DNA of 64,000 bases from Larix kaempferi. Lineage: Eukaryota; Streptophyta; Pinopsida; Pinales; Pinaceae. The notes beneath the pieces were generated by a model. That model made no database searches. It saw only the letters and a list, made by a program, of their open reading frames with translations, and was not told the DNA's origin. The stretch spans positions 3,668,001 through 3,732,000 of the forward strand of contig BSBM01000712.1 in assembly GCA_027924585.1 (NCBI GenBank), read 5' to 3'. A program made the translations under genes and the position numbers. Positions 45,643 to 57,514 of this stretch are shown piece by piece. Numbering within the stretch: the first letter of the stretch is position 1; each line of letters starts with the position of its first letter.

Positions 45643-45800
45643 CCTTCTAGTTAGTGCTGGAGAAACTAGGGAGTTGTAGCCTCCTTCTAGTTGGTGTTGG
45701 AGAAACTAGGGCATTGTAGCCTCCTTCAAGTTGGAGCCTGAAAATCAAGGGATTGGTTTCTCCTTCTAGTTGGTGGCGGAGAATCTTGGAAATTGTTGCT
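45643..45800. repeat. 40-bp tandem repeat, four copies
   Basis: Units start CCTTC(T/A)AGTT at 45643, 45683, 45723 and 45762 and share GGAGAAACTAGGG-ATTGTAGCCT with increasing divergence to the right. Confidence 0.88.
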
Positions 45801-45860
45801 TCCTATGAATGTAATCTTGTAATATTGTTATATTATAAGAAAAACATTATCTCTTATGCA

Positions 45861-46651
45861 CTCTGTATGATTTTATGTGTTGATGAATGATGTTATTAAT
45901 GACTATTTTATTTCAGCTAATCTTTGCAAATATGCATTGTTGTTAAACAAAGAGAAAAGGAACTAATAATTCTACTTTCTCATAATTTTAAGTTAAAGAG
46001 CAGTTCGTTACATTGATCCTTGTATTTGCACTCATTTACACTAAACAATTACAAGTTATATTAAAACTAAAAGTTATTCATGGCACTTAAGCTATATTAT
46101 GTTTTCAATTTCAAGAGACAACTTAATTGGAGTAAATGAGTGCTAAATGGGTTGTTCCTAATGCATGAAGAGTTTCAATGCTACATAATTTCAAGGTCTC
46201 ATCATTGACATAAAAAATTGAAAAAATAACCAACTCAATGGAACAAGTTCTATTCGTTGTTGCAATAATTTCATTGTTGATTGCAAAGATTCCATGTAAC
46301 TATTGGCATATGGGCATATCATTGAAAAGACATATCATTCCTCACTCAATAACTTGTTCCTACAAAGGTCCCAACAGAAGACAATCATAATGATCCCAAT
46401 TATGTGTTCAAGAGAAAGCTCCTAATTCTGAATGACCTTGTTGTGTCTGCAAATGTGAAAAAGGATGAAGATTTGTATCACTAAAAAAAATGGTGGACAA
46501 AATGAGAGGACATATGAAGGAACAGCAATACTGATTTTGAATGCCTAAACATGTAAAACCTATAGATGTATCACTAGGCAATGAGCCAGTATGCATCTTG
46601 TTGCAAAAATAACGCTTAAATCAAATACAAGAAAGAGGGGAACCTTGATTC
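45861..46651. other. AT-rich intergenic DNA
   Basis: No gene, repeat or signal recognised. Confidence 0.5.
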
Positions 46652-46655
46652 TCAC

Positions 46656-46933
46656 CATGATAGAGAAAGTTCTTGAACACCGATGCAAAATGCTTCTCTC
46701 CAGCTAGTACATACACCAGATCCAATAATTATAGTACGGTCATCAACAAGCTTAAGTATGCACATAAGGAGCTCCATGGGTAAATCCTGCCATTTTGAAT
46801 CTTCATTACCATCAACATTTTCCTTCTTCTCCATATTCGTTAAACTAGTGTGATTCTGTAGGGCAAAGTTCCATTCTTTCCTTGTTACTTCTAAGTCCAT
46901 TGCATCCAATGTTGATGGTGGTGAAAAGATCAT
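46656..46933 (-). pseudogene. F-box protein first-exon fragment (SKP2A/B-like)
   Basis: Starts at Met 46933. After an acidic lead the F-box reads WQDLPMELLMCILKLVDDRT followed by GVCTSWREAFCIGVQELSLSW, which matches the F-box of plant SKP2-like LRR proteins as I know them. Those act as substrate receptors of SCF ubiquitin ligases. The exon ends at TCATG with the donor GTGAGAA at 46655 and below, the phase expected before the first leucine-rich repeat. I found no LRR exon to the left within the window, so this is either a captured fragment or the first exon of a gene with a very long intron. Confidence 0.6.
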
Positions 46934-47099
46934 GGTTTTAATGTTTTCTTTCTAGGGTATGGTCAACCAGGACAGCTGATATGTGAAGTTTACTTTATAC
47001 ACATAAGCTGAATTATTAACACCTGCAACAGAAAACACCAGAGTCAAAACCTGAATTCACAAACACTAAACTGAGTTAGAAATCAATAAGAAAAATAGC

Positions 47100-48059
47100 T
47101 TACATCAAGATTAAAAAATGGAAAGAAAACTTGAACAAGGACATCATAGTTTCTCCCATTTTAGTGTTGTCGCAGCTCAAAACAAACAAGAGATGGAAGG
47201 GTATCAAGAACATATAGGAGAAGGCAAAGGAAAAAGAAAAATGTGGGAAATAAGTAAAATATGAAGCATGACCAAATGGGAAACGTTTACATGGTAGAAC
47301 GGGTATAGAACAGAGCAATGGGAAACTTGGAACAAAACAGTTAGAATGAAGAACAGATGAAACAAGACAAGAAAGGTGAATGGTGGATGAAGGAATGGAG
47401 ACCAAGCTCTGAAGGCATGTGAAGCTAACCTTGCGCAGAAATGGATAAACTTGACATCCGACAATAACCGGATTCAAGTAGTGACAGTGCCAAACCCATT
47501 GAACGTAAAGTGGATGCGAGACAACGTCCACTTTAATCCTCGCGCTTTGCCATAAAGCCGCATGATCATCCGCCTCCCCTCTTCCATCTCTGTCTCCACC
47601 TTCCCCTCCGCTATCTACAGGCTCTCCATTACTATTCATTGCATTGGCCGAATGAAGATCTAACAACCCCCTTTCTGGGGCAGCAGAACCCCTCGTCTTA
47701 AATTGCATAGATAATGCCATAATAGACTCGCCCGGAATTTCCCCTCCAAGAAGCTCTACCCTTTCCCTCCCCTCCTCAATCTTGTCGCTCAACAAAGGCT
47801 CGGGCATTAGCCATCTACTAGACAGAGCGTTGGTGATGGCCGAGCTTGAACCCCCGCTTGCCGGGTTCTGTAGCTTCAAGAAACTACAGTGAATACAGCT
47901 GCCAGAGCCAGGTGCGCAGCTGCACCATTTCTTGCCCTCTTCCACTCCCTGTTCTACGTACTGCTGCTGCTGCCTGTGTCGTCCTGAGATGGCTCTACTA
48001 AGCCAAGTGTTATGTGCTCCAAGATTAATGTTATTATCACTCGCACTCCTGGTAACCAA
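47100..48059 (-). pseudogene. KNOX-like homeobox gene 5' fragment
   Basis: Open frame of 319 codons. Residues about 70-165 are Ser/Gly/Glu-rich, as in the N-terminus of class II KNOX proteins. Residues 169-185, ALWQSARIKVDVVSHPLY, match the first helix of the KNOX1 domain (class II proteins have a WQSAR-KAEI-SHPLY pattern, recalled). From residue 186 (about 47504) the similarity stops abruptly and the frame becomes hydrophobic and Ser/Phe-rich, probably non-coding. No KNOX2, ELK or homeodomain is found in the window. The assignment rests on a short motif. Confidence 0.45.
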
Positions 48060-48295
48060 CTGTTACTACAAAACTTGAATATCTTTGTATAACACATCCC
48101 TTTACCAGTAGTTCATGAAATATAGCCAACTGTTACTACAAAACTTGACCCTAGCAATTCAGAATATATTACAAGCATAACTAAGTAGGATATGTTCCTT
48201 CTTTACAACCCTTAGATCTCTAAGGTACTAACAACAATCACGGTAGATGTATAAAACCCTCATTCATAGTAGAAAATCCGGATATGCAAAACACC

Positions 48296-49801
48296 CTAGA
48301 AGCACTTTCGGTGCACAATAGATGGACCATATTCATCGTACTCTGATTTTGCAATCCACATCTGCAAGACAAACAAATATACACTGATAGGTGAGAAAAG
48401 GATAGAATTCTCAAATTATTTCTATACCTAAATTGAAAATATGGATAAAGAAGATTATGTGCTCTCAATTATAGAGGCAGTTTAGATACCTGCTGAAATG
48501 TACTCAAGGACGCTAATATAGACCCTCCTATCCAAACACTGTACTTCCTTTCAGGAGGTGCTACAACCTTAATCTTCATGCTACTTGGAGCAAGTGCAGT
48601 GATTTCATTGCTCATTCGATCAGTGATTCCAGCGAACATTGTTGAACCACCACTTAGGACAACATTCCCATACAAATCTTTACGAATGTCCACATCACAC
48701 TTCATAATAGAGTTATAGGTGGTCTCATGGATGCCAGCCGCTTCCATTCCTAATAATGATGGCTCGAATAGGACTTCTGCACATCTGAACTTCTCAGTTC
48801 CAATGGTGATTACCTGACCATCAGGAAGCTCATAGCTCTTCTCTAGAGAAGAGCTGGATTTTGCAGTCTCAAGCTCCTATTTGAAGTCCAAGGAAACGTA
48901 GGCTAGCTTCTCCTTCGTGTCTCGAACAATCTCATGCTCTGCTGTTGTGGTAAAGGAGTAGCCATGCTCAGTCAGAATTTTCATCAGTGCATCTGTTAGA
49001 TCACGCCCTGCAAGATCCAGCCTCAAGATGGCATGAGGTAAAGCATAACCCTCGTAAATTGGGACAGTGTGTGTAACACCATCCCCGGAGTCCAGTACAA
49101 TCCCTGAAACAAAAAGAAGAAAAAATGAATAAACAACAGTGTGCATGTTCAACAATAGATTATTAATCAGCATATCAAACATTAAAATCTTCACCATACA
49201 ACAAAATGACCACAATACACACCAGTTGTGCGCCCACTTGCATATAAAGAAAGCACTGCCTGAATGGCAACATACATGGCGGGAACATTAAATGTTTCAA
49301 ACATTATATGTGTCATCTTTTCTCGGTTTTCCTTGGGATTAAGGGGAGCCTTGGTGAGAAGAACAGGATGCTCCTCTAGGGAAACTTGGAGCTCATTGTA
49401 AAATGTATGATGCCAGATCTTCTCCATGTCATCCCAATTAGTCACAATACCATGTTCAGTAGGATATTTAAGAGTGAGAATGCCTCATTTTGATTGAGCT
49501 TCATCTCCAACATAAGCATCCTTCTGCCCCATGCCAACCATAACACCAGTGTGCCTCGTTCTACCAACAATGTTGGGAAAAAATGCACGAGGGGCATCAT
49601 CCCCAGCAAATCCAGCCTGATACATTACACATGAAACGATGATACATAATAGAAACGTTTTAGTTTTACAAAGCCAAACAAGCAAGAGAATCCAAAAGAG
49701 ATAATATGTGAAGAAACAAAGTTATCCATGCCAGATCCAACTCACTCTTCCGTTACATACCTTAACCATACCAGATCCATTATCGCATACAAGAGGCTGG
49801 A
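48296..49801 (-). pseudogene. Actin pseudogene with introns
   Basis: Exon 1 remnant 49761-49801 (QPLVCDNGSGMVK, no start codon), exon 2 49223-49616 ([14 protein letters not shown] to GRTTG), exon 3 48490-49103 ([19 protein letters not shown] to SLSTFQQ), exon 4 48296-48361 ([21 protein letters not shown] and stop). Introns with GT-AG ends at 49617-49760, 49104-49222 and 48362-48489 sit at the classical plant actin positions, so this is a genomic duplicate and not a processed copy. Breaks: TGA in exon 2 near 49485 (Arg in actins), TAG in exon 3 near 48877 (in the DFK-ELE segment, Gln in actins), and loss of the ATG. The final exon is otherwise complete. Confidence 0.92.
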
Positions 49802-49841
49802 TAGAAACGTTTTAGTTTTACAAAGCCAAACAAGCAAGAGA
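49650..49841. repeat. 40-bp duplication that replaces the actin start
   Basis: TAGAAACGTTTTAGTTTTAC plus 20 further identical bases occurs at 49650-49689 (inside intron 1) and at 49802-49841 (immediately upstream of the truncated exon 1). The second copy sits where the actin start codon should be. Confidence 0.9.
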
Positions 49842-49907
49842 GGCGTACAAAATGTGCAAAACCCCACAGATGAATTTACAAATGTGCATGAACTTGCAAA
49901 TGGTGGT

Positions 49908-50138
49908 AACCCTCTACACTGCAAAGAGGCGTACGAGGAAGCATATTAACCTACCGCTCCAGCTCAAAATCCAAAACGTGATTTGATCAATAGTATTGCA
50001 ACCCTCTACGCTGCAGAGAGGCATATGAGGAAGCATCTGAACCTGCCACTCCAGCTCAAAATCCAAAACGTGATTTGATCAACAGTATGAGCAGGGACAG
50101 GTGATGTGATCAACAGTACGAGCAGGGACAGGTGTGGG
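49908..50138. repeat. 92-bp and 31-bp tandem duplications
   Basis: AACCCTCTAC starts units at 49908 and 50000 (period 92 bp), sharing CCAGCTCAAAATCCAAAACG. A shorter GATCAACAGTA-GAGCAGGG unit is then repeated at 50077 and 50108 (period 31 bp). Confidence 0.9.
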
Positions 50139-50403
50139 GGACACGCGGTGAGCAAAATCCCTGCACCAAACTACGAGGTAAATATTTGGCACTAGACTTT
50201 GGAGAACTTTATGAAATTTGTGGCCAGCAGAAAAAATAACCTGCACCGACAAACTAATAGGGCCAAATCCGTTACATAATGTCATGGACATAAAAATTGA
50301 GAAATAAGCCTTCTTAAGTTACCATAGTGTTGAATGATTTTGACAACTTAGATGCTTCTAGATTGAGGTTTGATTTTGATAACTTAGATACCCTAAATTG
50401 AAG
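50139..50403. other. LINE-flanking DNA with short repeats
   Basis: No gene. From about 50333 it holds degenerate ~40-bp repeats (TTTTGA-AACTTAGAT and AATTGA-GTTTGATTTT) that continue on the other side of the LINE at 57515. Confidence 0.6.
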
Positions 50404-50420
50404 TTTGATTTTAACAATTT

Positions 50421-50917
50421 TTTTCCATAAGGAAATATAGCTTACTATTAATACCATGAAATAGTAAATAAAACCAGTACATCATGTCATCAGAACATGT
50501 ATGAGTGTGAGTCATATCACAACACGATCTCCCAAAGACATCATCACTAAACAAGTCAAAGACAAGACCCATCCATAAACATAATGGATGTCTAAAAACG
50601 AACATCATATCCCTAAACAGCAGATATGACCAAAAAAAACCATGTCCATGTATCATAGTATCAGAGTGCCATAACAGACAGACCTAAAGACACAATACAA
50701 ATATATAAGTCCAAAACAGCCCAAGGCCTGGACACATATGACAATATAGCAGGAATGACAATGAGCAAAATGTATATGAGCCGAATAATCCAACCGGATC
50801 AAAACATCCAACAAGTAGTTGGAGAAAGAACCTAGGAACCTGCAAGATATAAAGTCGCATAAAATCATATGAGAAATATATATAAACATAAATGCCGCTA
50901 AACAGAAAAGTAGATCA
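50421..50917 (-). other. LINE 3' untranslated region
   Basis: About 500 bp between the ORF2 end and the target duplication. No gene. It ends with only a few A residues. Confidence 0.7.
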
Positions 50918-52200
50918 TCACCAAAGCAAATCAAACGAGCCCCGGGAGAATAGAAAGTCCTCATGCCATTCCTTCCATATGATAATACCAGTCGATGAAA
51001 CCAAAGCCCGCTTAGATAGCATGTCTGCCTCCATATTTATCTCGCGATAAACATGAGCAAAGTGAATATGCTGAAACCCACTAATGTAGTTCCTGACAGC
51101 ATCCACCCAATGTGTGAGGATCATCACATTGAGGGGGGACGAACCCAATGCCCATGATATTATAGAGGATGAGTCACCTATAACAATGAGCGACGAGACC
51201 CGTTTGTGCCGAGCAAAATATAAGAGGAGCCAGAGTGCACAGAGTTCGTTGCGAGTGTTCATTCCAAAGCCCAAATTCAAATGAATTCGATAGGAGATAG
51301 AGTTATTTAGATGTAGCACCACACTAGCCCCGCTATCACCTCTCCCCCCAGACGCAGACCCATCAAAGAATCCGCAAGGATACACTAGAATTGGAGGAGC
51401 ATTCCGGTAACCAGGTCGCCTTGCAGATGAAGCAACCCTGCCACCCACAGGAACATATATGGAACTGAACTCTTTGAATAAGGCAATAATTCGGCCGCAT
51501 AACCAAACCAAATTAGGAACAATACCCTCAAACACACAGCGGTTGCGGGCCTTCCATAATTCCCACAGCATAAAACAGGGGAGTTCCAACCACTGACGAG
51601 GAAGAGAATCGCGGAACCACCTACCAAAAGAATCATTCAATGTGGACGAATGCCAGGCTACAGGTAAACCAAGTGACTTAACAATGTGTGACCATAGATC
51701 TTGCATGACCAAGCACGAAGAGAAAAGATGATCAACCGATTCCAAATGTGAGCAACATAAAGGACACCGGCCTGGACCGCAGATACCACGTCGGCAGAGG
51801 TTATCCCAAGTAAGTATATTATTACCCAAATCCAACCAAACAAAACATTGAATCCTCGGGGGGAGGGCAAGCTTCCAAATCGCAGAGTGCCACCAAACCA
51901 TCCCCGTTCGACAATCAGCAAATAAAGAGTTGTATGCAAGCTTTGAGGTGACCACACCTCGAGCAATATCCCAAGACCATACCAACCTGTCTAGGGAATC
52001 ACAAAGGTAGATATTTGCTTGACTGAGATACATAGTGTAATCCAACCATTCCTTCCCCATAACTCCCCCAATACCAAGTTGTCGAGCAGTGATCCATCCC
52101 CTACCATTTAAAGAAGTTGCATGTGAAGATAATGGAGCCCCCTGGCCCGTAGATGTGAAAGTAGTTCGGGTGAGAAAAGATATGTAGGGGAACCCCCCAG
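50918..52200 (-). pseudogene. LINE ORF2 C-terminal part: zinc finger and RNase H
   Basis: Phase differs from the RT part; the frameshift lies near 52200 (the open frame itself begins at 52297). Counting from 52297: a zf-RVT type motif Cys178, Cys181, His190, Cys195 (CPLCCSHLESVDHLFSSC), then an RNase H domain with GFFDGSASGG (Asp312), RNELCALWLLL (Glu351), VIGDSSSI (Asp375) and EADMLSKRAL (Asp425). This RNase H tail is characteristic of a subset of plant L1 elements. Confidence 0.88.
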
Positions 52201-54018
52201 AACAGGATCCGAGCTGAGTCTTATGTCCCGTCCATTGCCCAGTTTCCAAGTGAGCCATTTTGCAACAACAAAAAATGAGCCCATGAGTCCACGCCATATA
52301 TTGGATGACCCAGTAACAGTATGTCTACCAATCCGGAACCAGGACGCAACTGGGACATGTTTGAGATATTTGGCCCGGATAATACAACCCCACAAAGAGT
52401 AACAAAATAAAGCACGCCACAGACTCTTTACATGAAGAGGCATCACAAAAAGCTCCAAATTCTTAACATTCCATCCCCCAAGAGTGTATGGTTGGACCAG
52501 AGTTTTCCAATTTATTAAGTGGAACTTATTCTTCTCCCCCCGAGACCATATAAAGCGGAAAAATTTCCCACGGATAATGCGTAATATGGACACAGGAATT
52601 TTGTAGAGGGAGAACCAGTAAACTCCCAGGTTCTGAAGAACCGCCTTCACCAATGTGAGCCAGCCACCCAGAGATAGATATCTCATGCTCCAATGACCAA
52701 TGCATACATCAAACCGTTTGACAAGCCATATCCAATCATTGATCCTGTATTTTGCAAGTTTGACAAAAAAGCCGAGATACTTTGAGCCCTCAGATAATTC
52801 CTTGAAATACAAAGGAAAAAAATCCTTGATCATGCATTCCACATTCACCTCCAAAGAGTGCTTCAGGAAGAAAGATTTTAACATACTAATGAGCATACCT
52901 GTTACCAAACAAAAGAAATCAAGTATTTTCTTATACTGTAACCATTCAGCCAGTGTACCCATACCAAAAAGCATCACATCATCCACAAAAAGAGTGTGAG
53001 TTACCGATACACCAGCCGAGACCTTGATACCCACAATAGTGCCCTCACCCTTTGCTTTGTGAATGGAGAGGCTCAGCCCTTCAATGACCAGCAAAAATAG
53101 AAGGGGAGAGAGAGGGCATCCCTGACAAAGGCCCCTAGAAGCCTTGAAGTAATCAGTCGGCTGACCATTTATAAGAACAAAAAAGTTGACAGAGGTAACA
53201 CAGGCCATAATCCACTTCATAACCTTCCAAGGCAGGCCAATTTGGATAAGAATCAGTTTCAGAAAGGTCCAATTTACCTGGTCGTAGGATTTCACCAAGT
53301 CAAGTTGGAGAATAAGTGCATCCATCTTCTTCTAATTTAAGCTGTGGAAAACCTCCTGTGCCACGCCAACCGCATCGTGTATCTGCCTCCCATCCAGAAA
53401 ACCATATTGTTCCATAGAAATGTACGTAGATAGGATCGGTTTGATACGTTTTTCAATTATCTTGGATATGATCTTGTATACTAAATTGCACAAAGCAATA
53501 GGCTGGAAGTCACTAAAACTCTCAAGATGTGATGATTTTGGTATTAGTGCCAGATAGGTAGTATTCAGCGCCCCGAAAACCAGCCCCAAAGACCGAGATT
53601 CATCCACAGCATCCCTGAGGTCATCTCCCATAATTTCAAAAAAATGTGTGAACAGTTCTACCGTCCAGCCATCCGGACCAGGAGATTTATCCTTAGCAAA
53701 ACCCCGCAGGGTATCTTGAACATCAGTAATAGTAATAGCCTCAAAAATTTCGTCCCCCTCCCTATCATTGAACATCCTAGGATATTCTTTTATAAGCTTA
53801 AACTGTTCAGGCAGAGATGTACTCAAAGGATCATTAAAGTACTCATGAAAGTGCCACGATGCCTCAGCCATCAAATCCTCATCCCCATGAATCCTTCTCC
53901 CATCATGATCATTTAAATCCCAAATGTTATTTTGAATCCTGCGAGAATCAGCATAGCGATGAAAAAACTTAGTATTTAGATCACCAGCTTTTAGCCATAT
54001 TGCCCGGCTCTTTAAATG
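52108..54018 (-). pseudogene. LINE ORF2 reverse transcriptase
   Basis: One phase from TAG 54019-54021 through TAA 53332-53334. N-terminal RT motifs: FAKDKSPGPDGWTVELF, YLALIPKS, FQPIALCNLVYKIISKI and EQYGFLDGRQIHDAVGVAQE. After the stop come LDLVKSYDQVNW, RGLCQGCPLSPLLF and the active site HTLFVDDVMLFG (FVDD, counted from Met 53325 at residues 113-116). It ends where the frameshift near 52200 breaks continuity with the zinc finger. Confidence 0.93.
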
Positions 54019-55051
54019 CTAGGATTCTTCCTGAATTATGAGGATTTTGAGTTTCCTTTCCTCCATAATAGCAAGCCGAGCTTGTCTAGATTGAGAAATC
54101 CCCACCCTCAAAGATTGATCCCTGAGATCCGCACTTTCCAATTCTAGCACATTGAGTTCTATAGACAGCTCATCTTTTTTGGATCGCTCCCACCTAATAG
54201 TATAGTCTTTTAAGGAACATAATTTTGTAGCAAGTTTGTCCATTGCCGACCGCTCCCCCGAGACATCTAAATTTTCCCAATGAGAGCATATGCCCACATC
54301 ATAATCCGGATCATTTAACCATACATAATTGAATTTGAATGGATATACATGGTGTTTTACTTCAGATTCAAATTGTAATATAATGGGAGAATGATCACTG
54401 ATATGGGTCTGTTGAATCCATGTCCTGTATGTTTTAAAAGAGCTTAAGAGTGACTCACAAATCAAGTAACGGTCAATACGCTTGGAGATCAGATTCTCAT
54501 CTTGACGACCATTTGACCATGTGGGTACCATTCACATCAATCAGGGAAAATGTGGCGAAAAGATTCCTGAAGTAAGTCCCAAGAGGGTCCCTTCTGGCCG
54601 CACGCCCCCAGATCTCCTCAGCCCCCCAAGAAAAATTCAAGTCACCTGCAAGTATCAAATTTTCCATTGCCAATAAATGTTCCGAACATGCCAGATTCCA
54701 AAATGCTTCCCTGTTGCAGTAAGGGCCATAGCAATTTACAATATTGAAATCTTTTTCCGAACCTCTACAATTGCCAAATAGCAATATGCCCAGCGAAGTA
54801 ATATACGGATTTAGCTTAAGAACCCCTGGGTTCCATGCAGCCAGTAAAATGCCAGAAAGGCCAACTGTGTCAATAGATGACATACACCAACCCGGCTTTA
54901 TTTTGTTGAAAAAAGAACAGGCCTTCTCACCACAAACCATCGTTTCTTGTAAAAAGACCAGATCAAGATTAACAATTTGTAGGACTCTTTTGAGGGCCAG
55001 TTGTTTGGGCATACCCCCCACACCCCTGATGTTTAAAGAGATAAAAATCAT
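54019..55051 (-). pseudogene. LINE ORF2 endonuclease
   Basis: APE-type endonuclease in two phases. 55051-54497 has SLNIRGVGG, LVFLQETMV, NCYGPY and LILAGDLNF. After a frameshift near 54510, 54531-54019 has SKRIDRYLI and the final SDHSPIIL. All usual catalytic blocks are present. The start ATG (55049-55051) overlaps the ORF1 stop (55051-55053). Confidence 0.9.
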
Positions 55052-56969
55052 TATCGACCCCGGGCTAGGGCTTTTATTCCTCTAAGAGCCCTGGTATCAG
55101 GAGAGACGGGTGTAATCGGGTTGTTTTTGTCATTAACCCCCAGGGTTTCGACCTTTTTATTTTTCCTAGCACTCCTCATTTTTAATGGAGAGAAATCAGT
55201 TGCCAGCCCGCCCTGTCGAGCCCCCTTCACAATGCATTGATCTCCCAACGTGTCCAATATTTTGGCCGAAGAGAGGTTATTTAAAACCTCTATTCCCTGG
55301 GCCAGTGCCGCAGGGTCCGAGGAATTGGCCTCAATTGTATTGCTTGGACCACAATCAACGACAACCCAATTTTTTAAATAGACTGGGAGGGGAGACTTTT
55401 TGACCATCTCCGAATAGGAGGGGATGAGTAAAACTCGATCCCAGGTCACCGATTCGCAGGGTGGTAGAGGGTGTAAAGGAATGTGGACGGACGGGGGATC
55501 CAAAACATTTTCACGCAACATACCATCCCCAATAGGAGCAGTTTCAGGTAAAAGTGCCTCACAATCCGAGGAAAGGATGACAGTAGGGCTTTGTTTTCCA
55601 TCCGACGCATCAGGCGAAATGGGGATGACGGATGAGGTTCCAGGGGAGGTGGTAGACACAGGGATTAGTATATCGGCAGAGGGGGACGCATCGTCAGACG
55701 AGACATTTGGCTCACTTTCAAATTCAGAGGAATTAGACAGCTTTGGATACACACGACTGATATAGTTTCCATTGTTACCATTATTAAAATCCAATGCATT
55801 TATGAATTGAATGTCCAACTCATTCAAAGAATGGTAAAGAGATGGGTCATTGGATTCCAACTTACCCAATAATCCCGCAGCTGAGTTAACCGGATTTGAA
55901 ACCCTGTTGGATAAGCCGTCAAGACCACCGGTTGTATCCAGATCCTTGTCACTACCATTGTTTGAAGACCAAAATGGGTCCGCCCCCACCGGACGACCAA
56001 AAGAGAAGCGTTGAGTGCATTGCCTCCAGAGATGACCCACTTGTTTGCAATTTGAACAACGAAAGGGGATGCCCCAATAGTCTATAACCAAATCCAGCCG
56101 TCGACCCCTCCAGTTGATATGGAGTACATCAATGAGCCCCAAAGAGATGTCAACCTCCACCAGGAGCCGCCCCATACACCGGTCAAACCCCGTGAGGTGC
56201 TCATCCTCCACATGAAGAAAACGACCCAGGCTATTACCAATAGCTTCAAACGCCCCACGATTCCAGAGGGCAAGCGGCAAGCCTGGAATGAGAACCCATA
56301 AATGTCGCAGGCGGACAGTAGCCGAATCCGGATCAAAATCAGTATGCCATTTCTATAGCATGAGGCTGCCAGCACCATGAAGCCATAACTGGTTTAAGAT
56401 AGTCGTATAGTGAATCTCCTGCTCAAACTTGAAACCGTACCAACCACGAGCCAAATCAAAAACCTGTGGGGTTTAACCCACAATGGGTTTCCATTTTTCA
56501 GTAACCCACCCCACAATGTCCTTTCGATCCATTGCAAAGTAGGAGAATTTCCCCACCAAACGGTCACATTGAAGTCAACAAGCTCTTCTAAACCCAGATC
56601 CCAGCCCATAGTAAGCCAGACGTCCCCAGGGCGGCAGCAGAATTTCTCACTTAGACGATGAGCGGCATGAGATACATGTCGCGGTTTCTTCCCCTGCACA
56701 CGAGACGAACAAGCCCGAGCGTTGTCAACTGAAGGGTCAGAGCCCGAAGTCACCCCAGGGATCCCCAACAAAGGCAGGTGGCCTTTTTTCGACAAATGTT
56801 TGTCACGTGGAGCCCTTTGCCGGCTACCCGAGGCAAGAGGATGTTTTCCATGTAGCATATCATGAAAATATGAATCAGGTTTAAATAAGCCCGCCTCTTC
56901 AATTCGGTAGTCTGAGGAAATCATGGGGTTATCAACCAAGGCTTGAGGAGCCGCCACCTGTTCCCCCAT
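55051..56969 (-). pseudogene. LINE ORF1 (RNA-binding, CCHC knuckle)
   Basis: Start at Met 56969 (MGEQVAAPQALV). The DUF4283-type block WGNSPTLQWIERTLWG is followed by a frameshift near 56515 and then, in the final phase, DLARGWYGFKF and LPLALWNRGAFEAIGN, with two in-phase stops (about 56478 and 56355). The knuckle CSNCKQVGHLWRQC (Cys75, Cys78, His83, Cys88 counted from Met 56280) is typical of plant L1 ORF1. The C-terminal half is Ser/Asp/Pro-rich and ends with a basic KMRSARKNKK stretch. Confidence 0.85.
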
Positions 56970-57514
56970 CTGACAGCTGTAAACAGATTACGCCAACACA
57001 AATTCCAGGTGCCAAAAGATCCGAGATCCCATGCCGCACAGACCAATAGAACCAAAACCCCAGGTGAATGAACAGAATCTTGTGTTTGAACACGACGGAT
57101 TTAGGTAGGAAATGATACCTCGAAGTTTCGAAACCCCTGTCTCAACATGTCCAGGTCAAAACATGGCAAAGACCGGCAAAGGAGGCCGTAAAAGTGTGGC
57201 CGGACCCAAAACCAACAGGCAACCAACGGCCCTGTCGCCTGACCCTTGATAATGATGGTGCGCAAGTATCCGAGAAACCCAAACCCCAGGTCGCCCAAAC
57301 CCAGGTTTTGATAAAAACGAAAGTTATAACGCCCGTGGGTAAACTGGGGACCAGCACCACAGCATGTGGTCGGCACCCAAAATGTCAATTATTGTGGTAA
57401 AAACCCCACCTCAGGGTTCCAGTCGTAGTCCCCAAACGAGATAAAAACCACAAAGACGACAACAATACGCGCCCAAAAAACAAATAGTAGGTTTTACCAA
57501 CATCGCCTGACCAA
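56970..57514 (-). other. LINE 5' untranslated region
   Basis: GC-richer than the flanks, up to the target duplication at 57515. Likely holds the internal promoter. Short open frames on both strands are not supported as genes. Confidence 0.65.

Larger units (their letters stand above)
44495..45860 (+). other. Possible solo LTR or LTR-derived block
   Basis: Starts near ATGTTGGAAATTTGTTGTC, a style common at plant Ty1/copia LTR starts. It contains TATAAATAGA at about 45027-45036 and is followed by three different tandem arrays. No matching second copy, primer site or target duplication was found, and the right edge is not defined. Confidence 0.3.
50421..57514 (-). mobile_element. Full-length L1-type LINE with RNase H
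   Basis: Flanked by the exact 17-bp duplication TTTGATTTTAACAATTT at 50404-50420 and 57515-57531. It is minus strand: 5' region 56970-57514, ORF1 56969-55051, ORF2 55051-50918 (endonuclease, RT, zinc finger, RNase H), 3' region 50917-50421. The A-tail is very short (TTTT on the plus strand). ORF1 and ORF2 overlap as TAATG. There are frameshifts near 56515, 54510 and 52200 and stops at 54019 and 53332, so it is inactive, yet no domain is missing. The perfect target duplication suggests a younger age than A or B. Confidence 0.93.

Noticed and set aside
48296-49801. Functional actin gene
   Set aside because: No start codon, a TGA in exon 2 and a TAG in exon 3.
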